IMG/VR virus record: IMGVR_UViG_3300021371_000099
Span: 1-24,265 of that record
Length of the DNA: 24,265 bases
Source: a virus
Reading direction: 5' to 3' (one strand)
Positions within the stretch are counted from its first letter, which is position 1, and every line of letters starts with the position of its first letter. Positions 7,874-17,371 of this stretch are shown here, piece after piece. Below the pieces are notes generated by a model that saw only the letters and a program-made list of their open reading frames with translations, did no database searches and had not been told where the DNA came from. A program made the position numbers and the translations under genes.

Positions 7874-10800
7874 TTAAGGTGCCCATGGATCAAGTCCAGT
7901 TCCTGTAGTGCTACTAACATAATATGATTGTTGTACTTCACAATAATATGAGATAGCTCCTCCAAAAGTTTCTATATATACTCTACCTACTCTAATTGAA
8001 ATTGATGTACCAGATTGGAAAGGTGCGTCTACAACACTAACATTAACCCCACCACTACCTGTTTGACCTAGAGGAGAAACATTAATCCAACTAACAGGGT
8101 TAACACCCGTAATATCTGTAGCTCTAGCAGTCCATATGACGGTTTGAGGGGAAGTTGTAACTGTAATACTTCTTGTTGGATTATTAGTAGGTTGAAGACT
8201 AGTCATATTAGGACAACTTACACTAAGGCTGGACCCAATTGGGGTAAGGTTAATCCTTGGTGTCACGGGGACTTGAACTGGGTCAGATCCTGATATTATT
8301 TCAAACCAAGGTCCTATTTGTACCGATGATGCTGTTATTGACCCTGTATAGAATTGTAAATCATTTTGACCATTTCCTCCTAAAGTTGATGAAGCACTTA
8401 ATGCCATTATAGTAGCAGGTTTAGCATTCATAAACCAAGGACCTTTACTTGCAGTATATGGTATACTTGGGTCATTATCTATTTCATATGAACCTGTAAA
8501 GAAGTTACCATTTGTATCACTACTAAATCCACTACCTGATCCCACTCTAAATACATCACCATTACCATCAGTTTGAAAATAAGTTGATTGACCCCAACCT
8601 CTAAAGAAAGATTCTGTTGGGAAACCATTTACAGGTGGGAAAAACCCTTGTGGAACTGATTGGGTAATACCTAATGTAGGTGTTACATTTGGATCTTCTC
8701 CAGATGACGTAGCATAATAACTAAACTGACCACTTGCACTAAATGTTAAATCATAGAAATTAGTATCATATGAAGTAACAGCTTGTGAAGACGGGAGTTG
8801 ATTTATAATTAATAAAGTAGCATCTTCAGTATCTGGGTTATCATCAGATTGAAATGATGAATTTGCTATATACCATGTTTGGTAACCATCAATAAGATTA
8901 TTTAAATAATCACTAGCACCAGTTAAATTAAATTGAACATATAAACTATCTTGAATGAATGGAATAATTGGTATATTATTTACATCAACATTAGACATTT
9001 TTATGTATTTAACTGTATTTGTTACATTATTAGCTACATCCTGATTTAGTAATGTTATTATTAGATCTTGATTAGCTTGAGTTAAACCATTTGAAGTTAA
9101 AGTAGCTAATGGGATTGTAATTCGTTCTGATGGTCTAAAGTTTAAACCTGATAGAGTGGCTTCTGCATTTACCCTACTATTATTACCACCATTTGTGTAT
9201 ATTCTTATAGAGGCACCAGTTCCTATTCCTGAGGGTCCATCAGCATTTATATTTTCAAGTATAAAATCTACAACAGGCCCACTTGTTGTCCCATTTTGGA
9301 TATTTTGAGTAATATTAAGTGGTTGATTAACGGTTAATTCTCCATTTATACTAACAGTATCAGCCCAAAACCAAACATTTCCTTCTAATGGTAAATTATT
9401 AGGATCTATAAAGCTTTGTTCTGGGAAGTTATTATGGTTAAACCATTGAATTCTGAATTGGTAATCGGGTACATTATCTTGTCCAAAAAATGCACTACAG
9501 ATATCTTTCATCCCTACATCAATAGGGTCTCCAAATTCTCCGTTATAAAATTCTCTTTGATCAATTCTAGGATAGTTTACTGGGGAGACTTCATTTGAAT
9601 TTAAATTATATAATTCATTAGGCATACTTATACCTTTACCAGGTACAATTGATTCACTCCAAGATTGCACAAAACCTGGGTATTGTGCAAAAAATGAAGA
9701 GGCAGATACTTCACTTGTTGTTAAACCACTATATGGACTCCCAGCTATTGTAAAACATATATTTACAACTTCATTATCTGTGTAGGAATCTACATGCTGG
9801 AGGAAACCTTGCCCAATTTTATTTTCTTCTACTGTTAAATAGAATTGATATTGTGAAGTATAATCACCATAAGGAGCATTTCCATAATCTGAATCATCAT
9901 GTCCGTATCCACCATAATATATACCTCTATCAATCCTCCATAACATATAACTATTAGGATTATTATTTCTAGTAACTTGAACATAATTAACTTGACCCGC
10001 TGTAGAACTAGATACTAATGCCATTAATTCTGAATGGTTTTGGAGATCTGTTCCTAGAGTACTAAGACTCATAGTATTAGTCGTATTAGTGGCATCTATA
10101 TTTGTTAGAAGAAATTCACCGTTATTAGCATTTGGTTCTAAAATATTAACTGATGAAGAGTAAAAATAATTTTCAATACAAATTATAGAATTTGATTCAC
10201 TAACTGGGGCAGCAAAATTATTATTAAATGGTTCAAATACACCACCTGTACCTCCACTAAACTTATATATAGCTGATCCACTAACATTACCGTATGATGG
10301 GAATGAACTTGATGGGAGGGCATCTTGACTTTGTCCTGGGGTTTGGCCAACATATGCTGTTACATTTTTATTAGAGTTAGGTACTTGGTAATCCCTAGGG
10401 AATGATTTTACACTACCGGAATATATTGGGGTTGTATATGAAGCAGAAGGAGGTGCCTGTCTATTTCTTTCTAATAAATTTTGTTTAATAACTACACCTG
10501 AAGATAAACTAGTACGAGCAGGTGTAAAATCTTTGACCATTTTAAATAATGAATTGTCAAAAAATTTAATTAACCTTATAAAGTCATTTATGTTATAACC
10601 ATTTATATATTTTGTAAAATATTCATCCCGTAATTGATCTAATTGAGGGTATGAATAACCCGATTCTGATATTTGTCTTGGGTCCCCAATATAATCACCT
10701 AAATTAAAGGCACCAATTTGGGCAATGATATCATCATTAACTTGGTCCGTAGGTGAAAATGCTACTTCTAAATAGTTTATATTAGGGTTACTACCACTTG

Positions 10801-13558
10801 GGTAGGAAGATTGTTGTATTGATCTATAAGGAGATAAGGTAGAACCTGTAGGTAAAATTTCATCTACTATTTGTATTTTATCTGTAATTCTATTTTTAAT
10901 ACCTCCTGGTACTTGATTTAAGAATATTTCCTCTTTATTTGTTATAAATGAGCCTGTTACAAAGAAATCACTAGTATTATCTGCAAAGGATTGTGTTATT
11001 TCCCAAGACCCAGTTACTTTAGGATGAATTGATGTCCTACTCGCTGTTATTAATTGTGTACCTAAATCTGCTCTAAATACTAAATCATTAGGTGTAGAAT
11101 TAATTGTATTACCTTGTGTTGAATATGGGTTCATTACATAATCGAAAAATAAACTTTCGCTTAATGCAACATCCCAATATCTTACTTCTTGTAAAGCACC
11201 CGTTAATGGTGCGTAATTTTGGAGACCAATTAATAATGAAGCTGATGGTAAATAACCTATTGATGTGTTAGCCCAATATTGCCAGTTATAAGTTGCTTCA
11301 TTAGATCCTGAAAATCCTATTTGGTTATCTATTCTATTAGCAGCATATAATACTGCTTTTTCAGCTTCAGGACTTGTTGGGTTATAATCTACAGTTGCTT
11401 GAACTGACCACCAACCACCATCAAAAAATGGTAAATCTATACTAGCGGTGTTATTACCTGCTAATAAACCATCTGGCCATAATTTTAAAGTACCATAAGC
11501 ATTACTTTCAGATGGTACTGATCCTGAATATGAACCACTATCCATCCCTGAACCTGTATATTCGAGGGTTATAAATGCTCTTGTTTGGTCTCCTACCCAT
11601 ACATTATAATATGCAGATGAAGTAGGTATACCTGGGGTTTTAAATCTAAATTGTAATGATTTAGGAGCTGAATCTACATTTTGGAATTTAGGGTTTACTA
11701 CAAATGAAGATGACATATAACTATTTCCATCTAAATGTAGAGCATAATTAAATATATCTTCTTGAAAATCCCAATCTTTAAAGTCTTGTCTATCTTTACC
11801 CCCAAACTCATTTATTCTTAAAATTGTTGAAGGAATACCATAAGCTGTAATTAATGCTCTGATGCCAGCTATTGTACCTTTTTTCTTAAGTAAATATGGT
11901 ATATTATGGTATATCCGTTTATATAATGACTTATTTACATTATCTAATGGCACTATATTATCCGATGCAGATATTGTTGTATCTACGTACTCATACCCAG
12001 AAGGTGCAGGATAACTACCAGTCATATTAGGGAAAGGAAATGCACTACCCGATGGGGTTATTCCTAAAAATGATGTATATAAATCATCTGTGTTAAAATT
12101 ATTTGAGTATAATTTCACACCAAAATCCTTAATAGCATCTGCTACTAAATCTTGGGCTATACCAAAGTCTAAACGGTTATCTGCGTCAAATCTAGTGGTT
12201 AAATTTTTAGTATATAACCATGTGTTATCATACTGTTGAGCCACCATATCAACGAATAATTCGTATTTTGCATTTTCTGGGTCTTCTCTAAGATATGAGG
12301 GAATAGCATTAAATAAATAATCAGGGTTATTAGCATCATAATTTGAAGCTGATACTGCCTGACCTCCGTAATAACCACTTGTTTCATCTGTACTACCCAC
12401 CCATGTTAAGGCTTCAGTACTTCCAGTAGGAAATAAAATATAAGGGGGTTCTGTATTTTGTTTTGGGTATGATTTTGTAGACCCACTGTTAAAATACATA
12501 AAATACTCCCAACCATCAAAATTAGTAATAACTTTTTCAATACTATTACTAAGTTCAGCTTTACTAGAACTATATGTACCACTATTTAAGGGTAAATTAG
12601 CAATAGCATTACTCGAAGATTGAATTAATCCTACTTTATAGTAAAAATTATCTAATCTAGTGTATGCTGATGAAAAATGAATAAAATTACTATATTCAGT
12701 ATAATCAACACTTATATTAATATTTTTTCTATTTAATAGACTTTTTAGCTGGTTTTGAGAGCTGGTTATATCAGTACTTATTAAAGTATCATAACTAAAT
12801 AATTCACCAGATTTCCCAGTTTCTTGTGTTGCAGTAATGCTATAATTTGGACCTTTTATAAATTGAATATCATTTGATTCAAAATTAAAAGGAGGAAAAG
12901 TAACACTATATGCTTCAGGGTATGAGATTTCTTCAACTACCCATAAGGTTGACTTTAAATCAAATTGAGGGGGTAAAGGTTCATATAACTTAACTAATAA
13001 TGAAGGTTCTACAGAGGTTGTAGTATCTAATTTTAAATTATTAGCAATAACTTGTTGATCATTCCCAAAATTAAGAAGAAAATCTACAAAATAATCTTGG
13101 GTTTCACGAATTTCAATAAATGCTTCACTTGAACTAACAATTAATTCACTTGGTATAACATTACTATTTAATCTTAATTCAGTTCTATCTGAACTAATTT
13201 CACTAATATAATAATTAATATTAATATCTGATGCTAATCTTTTTCTATAAAAATTATAAGTAGCATAAAAAGTACCTTCATCAAATCCTAATTCTTCAAG
13301 ATTTTCATCTGGGTATAATAATGTATCACCGTTTACTACACTGTAGTTAGTTACAGGAACTGCTTTGACTGATCCTACTTGGGGGTAAATTAAATTTTTA
13401 CTTTCATCATAAGCATAATATTCTATATAATCGGTAGAGGAAGAGAAAGCAGTATCTAGTCTTGAGGAAGATATTAAATTACTATCTTGCTCGTTATATT
13501 GTTGAAATTCAAAACTTTTTGGATCAACCTGTACTATATTTATTTTATTTTCTTCCAT
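7874..13558 (-). CDS. Giant multidomain tail/baseplate protein (1894 aa) with LamG-like and BACON-like domains
   Basis: A 1894-aa protein in the position where gp7 or gpI-type tail proteins usually follow gp6/gpJ. Residues about 1-600 look like a conserved tail core: KYELFVDMVAQQYDNTWLYT (about 431-450) and, near 548-587, RIYHNIPYLLKKKGTIAG followed by YGIPSTILRINEFGG. Residues about 605-815 resemble a LamG/concanavalin-type sandwich (FFDGGWWSVQATVDY, SLLIGLQNYAPLTGALQEVR). Residues about 930-1033 are another conserved block (NDDIIAQIGAFNLGDYIGDP, then FIRLIKFFDNSLFKMVKDF). A Gly-rich beta module lies at about 1432-1508. Residues about 1776-1880 look BACON-like (VSWINVSP, GSGGVNVSV, a final VQQ). 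The core suggests attachment to the baseplate; the LamG and BACON parts suggest glycan or host-surface binding. It starts 2 bases after the 159-aa gene. Domain calls are from pattern recognition. Confidence 0.87.
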   Translation of the reverse strand: MEENKINIVQVDPKSFEFQQYNEQDSNLISSSRLDTAFSSSTDYIEYYAYDESKNLIYPQVGSVKAVPVTNYSVVNGDTLLYPDENLEELGFDEGTFYATYNFYRKRLASDININYYISEISSDRTELRLNSNVIPSELIVSSSEAFIEIRETQDYFVDFLLNFGNDQQVIANNLKLDTTTSVEPSLLVKLYEPLPPQFDLKSTLWVVEEISYPEAYSVTFPPFNFESNDIQFIKGPNYSITATQETGKSGELFSYDTLISTDITSSQNQLKSLLNRKNINISVDYTEYSNFIHFSSAYTRLDNFYYKVGLIQSSSNAIANLPLNSGTYSSSKAELSNSIEKVITNFDGWEYFMYFNSGSTKSYPKQNTEPPYILFPTGSTEALTWVGSTDETSGYYGGQAVSASNYDANNPDYLFNAIPSYLREDPENAKYELFVDMVAQQYDNTWLYTKNLTTRFDADNRLDFGIAQDLVADAIKDFGVKLYSNNFNTDDLYTSFLGITPSGSAFPFPNMTGSYPAPSGYEYVDTTISASDNIVPLDNVNKSLYKRIYHNIPYLLKKKGTIAGIRALITAYGIPSTILRINEFGGKDRQDFKDWDFQEDIFNYALHLDGNSYMSSSFVVNPKFQNVDSAPKSLQFRFKTPGIPTSSAYYNVWVGDQTRAFITLEYTGSGMDSGSYSGSVPSESNAYGTLKLWPDGLLAGNNTASIDLPFFDGGWWSVQATVDYNPTSPEAEKAVLYAANRIDNQIGFSGSNEATYNWQYWANTSIGYLPSASLLIGLQNYAPLTGALQEVRYWDVALSESLFFDYVMNPYSTQGNTINSTPNDLVFRADLGTQLITASRTSIHPKVTGSWEITQSFADNTSDFFVTGSFITNKEEIFLNQVPGGIKNRITDKIQIVDEILPTGSTLSPYRSIQQSSYPSGSNPNINYLEVAFSPTDQVNDDIIAQIGAFNLGDYIGDPRQISESGYSYPQLDQLRDEYFTKYINGYNINDFIRLIKFFDNSLFKMVKDFTPARTSLSSGVVIKQNLLERNRQAPPSASYTTPIYSGSVKSFPRDYQVPNSNKNVTAYVGQTPGQSQDALPSSSFPSYGNVSGSAIYKFSGGTGGVFEPFNNNFAAPVSESNSIICIENYFYSSSVNILEPNANNGEFLLTNIDATNTTNTMSLSTLGTDLQNHSELMALVSSSTAGQVNYVQVTRNNNPNSYMLWRIDRGIYYGGYGHDDSDYGNAPYGDYTSQYQFYLTVEENKIGQGFLQHVDSYTDNEVVNICFTIAGSPYSGLTTSEVSASSFFAQYPGFVQSWSESIVPGKGISMPNELYNLNSNEVSPVNYPRIDQREFYNGEFGDPIDVGMKDICSAFFGQDNVPDYQFRIQWFNHNNFPEQSFIDPNNLPLEGNVWFWADTVSINGELTVNQPLNITQNIQNGTTSGPVVDFILENINADGPSGIGTGASIRIYTNGGNNSRVNAEATLSGLNFRPSERITIPLATLTSNGLTQANQDLIITLLNQDVANNVTNTVKYIKMSNVDVNNIPIIPFIQDSLYVQFNLTGASDYLNNLIDGYQTWYIANSSFQSDDNPDTEDATLLIINQLPSSQAVTSYDTNFYDLTFSASGQFSYYATSSGEDPNVTPTLGITQSVPQGFFPPVNGFPTESFFRGWGQSTYFQTDGNGDVFRVGSGSGFSSDTNGNFFTGSYEIDNDPSIPYTASKGPWFMNAKPATIMALSASSTLGGNGQNDLQFYTGSITASSVQIGPWFEIISGSDPVQVPVTPRINLTPIGSSLSVSCPNMTSLQPTNNPTRSITVTTSPQTVIWTARATDITGVNPVSWINVSPLGQTGSGGVNVSVVDAPFQSGTSISIRVGRVYIETFGGAISYYCEVQQSYYVSSTTGTGLDPWAP

Positions 13559-13560
13559 AT

Positions 13561-14040
13561 TTAGAAAGTAGTAGTGTTTGTTGTGTTTTCTTCAGTAGGT
13601 GAAGTTGGAATTGCTTTTAAAATTTCATTATATTGTTCAGTTCCTGATATGTTTTCTTCTTCTATACTATTAACATCTATATTTATTTTTTCTCCTGTAA
13701 GGGCTTCTGCTTTTTCTATTTGGGATTGTAATAAATCTCTTCTTAATTGAGTAATTTCTTTTCTTAGGGCCTCAATTATTTCATTATCCTTATCAAAATT
13801 AATATACTCACCACTAGTTTTTACTAAATATTCATGAGAATTAGTATCCCCAAATGAAGGGATATCATAAAACAACTCATTATAATATTCGAAAAATTGT
13901 TGGACTGTAGTTGTTAGTTCTATTTGTTCATTTACAGAAATAACACCCAATTGTTGAAATTGGGTATCTATAATTTTAGGATATTCTGTTTTAGAATATA
14001 CCTTTTTAATTAAATCTATTTTTTCTGTATTTCTATCCAT
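13561..14040 (-). CDS. Conserved small baseplate-region protein with coiled coil (159 aa)
   Basis: A 159-aa acidic protein. Residues about 44-85 contain TTTVQQFFEYYNELFYDIPS and NSHEYLVKTSGEYI, a segment I recall from unnamed genes next to baseplate genes in marine T4-like phages. Residues about 86-118 (DNEIIEALRKEITQLRRDLL and on to EKAEAL) have the heptad pattern of a coiled coil. The last 30 residues are Glu/Thr/Asn-rich and probably disordered. It sits 8 bases after the DNRLRE-like gene and 2 bases before the giant 1894-aa gene, so it is translated with both. It may be an oligomerising adaptor or chaperone for the large tail protein. That is inference. Confidence 0.8.
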   Translation of the reverse strand: MDRNTEKIDLIKKVYSKTEYPKIIDTQFQQLGVISVNEQIELTTTVQQFFEYYNELFYDIPSFGDTNSHEYLVKTSGEYINFDKDNEIIEALRKEITQLRRDLLQSQIEKAEALTGEKINIDVNSIEEENISGTEQYNEILKAIPTSPTEENTTNTTTF

Positions 14041-14048
14041 TTTATATA

Positions 14049-15527
14049 TTAACCATTAATTACTTTAAAGTAATAGTTTTCATCTAATACTACTGTTTGA
14101 TTATCAACTACAGTTTGTATCAATATATTATAATATCTTTCGGGCTCCAACCCATTCATATAGATAGTAAAATAACTTCCAGTTGAATCACAGCTAATTT
14201 GTGTAAATTCTTTATCAAATTCTATTACATATTCATTAGTATCTAAATCTTTTATTGCATAATATGAAGATGAAGGTAAAGCATAATTGATAGTATAATC
14301 AGATTGTGTTGTAAAAGTTCTTGTTGGAAATAATGGTCTAGAATTTATTCTAAATTGGTTAATACTTTCACTATAAAACACTCCTTGATTATTATCTAAG
14401 GCAACAAATACATCTGGAGTATTTAGTACCGGTAGTTGTTGAATATCATGTGATGATAAGGTTACTACGGCATTAGTTGTAGCTCCTGAGGTAGATGATA
14501 ATGTGTTTATTGTTGCAGCATCCCATTGTAATATGTCTCCCTCTTTATAACCTAACCCTAGTTCTTTAACAAATACATTTAACATTGAAGCACTATTAAA
14601 AGTAGCTCCAAATGTGGCTCCTGTACCTGTACCTGAATTGCTATCAGGGGAAGGTAATGATTGAGTAAATGAACATGAAATTGAACTAGTTAATTCATTT
14701 GTAGGGTATGAGCCTGTTAAGGTTCTACCAAATTTAAAATCACCACTACTAGTTGAATATGAATAATCTCTCCATTTAATTTCTAATTGTGGTGGGTATA
14801 TTGTATTTGTATCTACAGAGTAGAAACTTAATTGAGGTGTCACTGCACTTTCAGTAATAAATTCTTTTGAATCTTCCCATTTAATTATAAACCCTTCATT
14901 AGCTATTTCAATTAATCCTTGGTTTAAGTCTTGTGAGGAAGAATACCATACTTTTAAAATATCGGTTACATTAACATCTAGATCTTTTTTACTTCTTAAA
15001 TTAAAATTTTGTGTAGATTCTAAAGAACCAATTCCATCATAACCCCCTGAACCTGTATACCAGTTACCACCACCAGCATTATTACTCCCTGAATATGATC
15101 CTGTAATTAAAGGTGGGAAACCTGCTTGTACCCAAGGTCTTGAACCTGAATATTCAGCATACACCCAACTTACACCTGTTCCGTTAATTTGGGTATCTAA
15201 ATATTGACCAGTACCATTATTCCAAGAACCCGATAATGGGTATACGTTTAAATTAGAATTAAGTACTATATTTGTTGCTTTTGCAACATATGCTTTTAAA
15301 CTACCTGACCATTCACTCCAAGATCCTGTTACTTTAGCAATAGAATCAATTACTTCTACAATTTCATTTTGGTCAAATTTTATAATAGATCTAGCAACTT
15401 GTGGAGTTGGGGTGGTTGAAGGATAAGTATTAAATACATCTAATATAGGATCTAACCCAGTATTCATTGCTGGGTAAGCACTGTATATTGAGGCGTCTTG
15501 AGAGGGAAATAATTTGTATATGGCCAT
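14049..15527 (-). CDS. DNRLRE-like domain structural protein (492 aa)
   Basis: A 492-aa protein starting MAIYKLFPSQDASIYSAYPA. Its opening (F-x-S-Q-D-A-S-I-Y, then N-T-G, then RSIIKFD near 46-52) fits the DNRLRE beta-sandwich family, usually found on secreted or surface-exposed bacterial proteins. Supporting parts are VTDILKVWY (about 187-195) and EIANEGFIIKWEDS (about 207-220). Residues about 298-364 carry a Gly-rich beta module (GTGATFGATF, GLGYKEGDILQ, NAVVTLSSHDI) shared with two other proteins here. The C-terminal 100 residues look like a further beta domain (YTINYALPSSSYYAIKDLDT). It lies between gp6 and the 159-aa gene with 2- and 8-base gaps, so it is very likely a baseplate or tail component. 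A stabilising or surface-adhesion role is inferred from the fold. Confidence 0.82.
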   Translation of the reverse strand: MAIYKLFPSQDASIYSAYPAMNTGLDPILDVFNTYPSTTPTPQVARSIIKFDQNEIVEVIDSIAKVTGSWSEWSGSLKAYVAKATNIVLNSNLNVYPLSGSWNNGTGQYLDTQINGTGVSWVYAEYSGSRPWVQAGFPPLITGSYSGSNNAGGGNWYTGSGGYDGIGSLESTQNFNLRSKKDLDVNVTDILKVWYSSSQDLNQGLIEIANEGFIIKWEDSKEFITESAVTPQLSFYSVDTNTIYPPQLEIKWRDYSYSTSSGDFKFGRTLTGSYPTNELTSSISCSFTQSLPSPDSNSGTGTGATFGATFNSASMLNVFVKELGLGYKEGDILQWDAATINTLSSTSGATTNAVVTLSSHDIQQLPVLNTPDVFVALDNNQGVFYSESINQFRINSRPLFPTRTFTTQSDYTINYALPSSSYYAIKDLDTNEYVIEFDKEFTQISCDSTGSYFTIYMNGLEPERYYNILIQTVVDNQTVVLDENYYFKVING

Positions 15528-15529
15528 AA

Positions 15530-17371
15530 TTATAAGTTTATTACTTTTCCTTTAATATCTGTATTTGGGTATTTTAATTCAAAAATACTTGGGTCTAAAG
15601 AAGGAAATATTGTTCCATTTTGATTTGCACCACTCATATCATATGCCCATTCTGAATATCCTTTGCTTGATCCTGCAATATTGTATATTATAATTTCTTT
15701 AACAGTTTGTACTCCATCTAAGGCATCTAATAATACATAAAGATCAGGTACAATAATAGGTTGATTTATTTGCCATTTATTAATATCAAAATAGTTTTGT
15801 AGTGCTATTAGACACCTTTCAATTACTTCATTATTATTAAAATCAGGATATGTTGTTATTGAAAAATTTACACCAAAATTAATAATAAAAGCATTTTTAA
15901 TACTAAGAGTATCACCAATCATTTTATATTCATTAAGATATGTTCTAACATTTTGTTTTAAAGCATTAGAAGGAACATCTAAAGTACCTTGTTGGTTTTG
16001 AGTTAATACATAAAGATCTAATGTTGTATTAGCTTCATCTGCATTGGGTTTTTGAGTCCATGCTTTTGAGATTCTACCATATTTAGAAGGCATACTTAAA
16101 GCTCTTACTAAATAGTCATTAGCAGTTACATTTCTTAACTGTGTTGAGAAATTTGATATACTATTTTGTCTTATTTCTTCTATTGTATCACCATCTTGAC
16201 CACCAGAGGCAGCTAATGGGTTATTTGAGGCTATAGAATCAAATACATATTGGGCTGTAGTTGGGTTTAATCCTCCTTTTATAAATTTTATGTTTTGGGT
16301 ATTAATATTTGTAATTGTATTAGATAATACATTAGATTCAACACCCCCACCAGTATAATATCTTACAGTTAATGTAGTATTCGAAGGGGCAATACCGTAA
16401 GTATTTGTAAATATAAAATTAGTAGGACTATAAGCTGCTGTTAATTTATTTTGTTCAAATGGTAAACCTAAACCAACATTCATTGAATTTGGGATAATTT
16501 CTTCTGTTGTACTATCAGGGTTACCAACACCAAATTGGAGTTGAAGACGAGTATTACTTAAAAATCTTGTTGCAAATCTAGTTTCTACTGATTTAGTTTG
16601 TAATAAATAAGGTGTATCTGTATCTAAATAAGTATTTGGGTCATTTATATTTGTATTTCTAATCCCATCAAATACTAATTCTTGCCCTAAATAATCAACC
16701 TCATACCATCTATTTCCATCAGAATCTATTACGTCAACTATACCAGCTATATTGGGTTGATCAATTTCTACTGTAAGAAAATCTTGTGGTGATCCTACTG
16801 AAAAAGATGTTGTATTGATTTTACCTGAAAATACATTTCTTGATTTTCTTAATAGGTAAAAAGAAGGATTACCTCCTGATAATTGGGCAATTGAAACGTT
16901 AGTTGGGTCTAGTGAACTAGATACTGTGAAGTCAATTGGGTTGTCTAAAGTAAAAGTTACAGTGGTTGCTGAAGTAGTTGATATTGTAGTATTGGCATCT
17001 ACATATAAAGCATAATCATAGTCAGGAACATACTCATTATTAACTAATTTAGCAGGAACCTGTTGGTATATATCTACAAAAGTATTTGATAAACCTGTAA
17101 CTTTAGGTTTATAACCGTACATATAAGCCATATCAAAGATATTACTTTGTTGTCTAGCATATTGTAGAAAATTTTCTTGTATTTGGTTATCTAAATAAAA
17201 GGATAATACATCACCTACATATGCTGCTTGTTCTATAAACATCATCCCTGGGGATGTATTTGAAAAATCAGTATAAGTAGTTGGAAAATAAGTTTTTGAA
17301 TAGTTAATTAGCTGATTCCTTAACTCTGTAAATTCTTTATTTATATATTTTATATCTTTTCTTACAGCCAT
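15530..17371 (-). CDS. Baseplate wedge protein, gp6/Baseplate_J-like (613 aa)
   Basis: Forms part of the baseplate wedge ring of contractile tails. The N-terminal region has the signature of gp6/gp47/gpJ-type proteins: SPGMMFIEQAAYVGDVLSFY, then DNQIQENFLQYARQQSNIFD and a YGYKP turn (about 40-90). The middle part has a DGDTIEEIR motif followed by ISNFSTQLRNVTANDYLVRA and SKYGRISKAW (about 394-445), typical of the family's central domain. The C-terminus is alpha/beta and includes VLLDALDGVQTVKEI. The length is close to that of T4 gp6 (about 660 aa). It overlaps the stop of the gp25-like gene by one base (TAATG), an arrangement matching the 25-6 order in T4. The start at 17371 (ATGGC) fits the neighbours. 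Confidence 0.92.
   Translation of the reverse strand: MAVRKDIKYINKEFTELRNQLINYSKTYFPTTYTDFSNTSPGMMFIEQAAYVGDVLSFYLDNQIQENFLQYARQQSNIFDMAYMYGYKPKVTGLSNTFVDIYQQVPAKLVNNEYVPDYDYALYVDANTTISTTSATTVTFTLDNPIDFTVSSSLDPTNVSIAQLSGGNPSFYLLRKSRNVFSGKINTTSFSVGSPQDFLTVEIDQPNIAGIVDVIDSDGNRWYEVDYLGQELVFDGIRNTNINDPNTYLDTDTPYLLQTKSVETRFATRFLSNTRLQLQFGVGNPDSTTEEIIPNSMNVGLGLPFEQNKLTAAYSPTNFIFTNTYGIAPSNTTLTVRYYTGGGVESNVLSNTITNINTQNIKFIKGGLNPTTAQYVFDSIASNNPLAASGGQDGDTIEEIRQNSISNFSTQLRNVTANDYLVRALSMPSKYGRISKAWTQKPNADEANTTLDLYVLTQNQQGTLDVPSNALKQNVRTYLNEYKMIGDTLSIKNAFIINFGVNFSITTYPDFNNNEVIERCLIALQNYFDINKWQINQPIIVPDLYVLLDALDGVQTVKEIIIYNIAGSSKGYSEWAYDMSGANQNGTIFPSLDPSIFELKYPNTDIKGKVINL

Noticed and set aside
6293-9598. 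Plus-strand frames of 60-66 codons at 6293-6493 and 9416-9598
   Set aside because: Antisense to the giant tail genes, no leader features, composition typical of antisense of Ser/Asn-rich coding sequence.
12199-12387. 62-codon frame on the minus strand inside the 1894-aa gene
   Set aside because: Entirely inside a secure gene in another frame, with low-complexity composition; a shadow frame.
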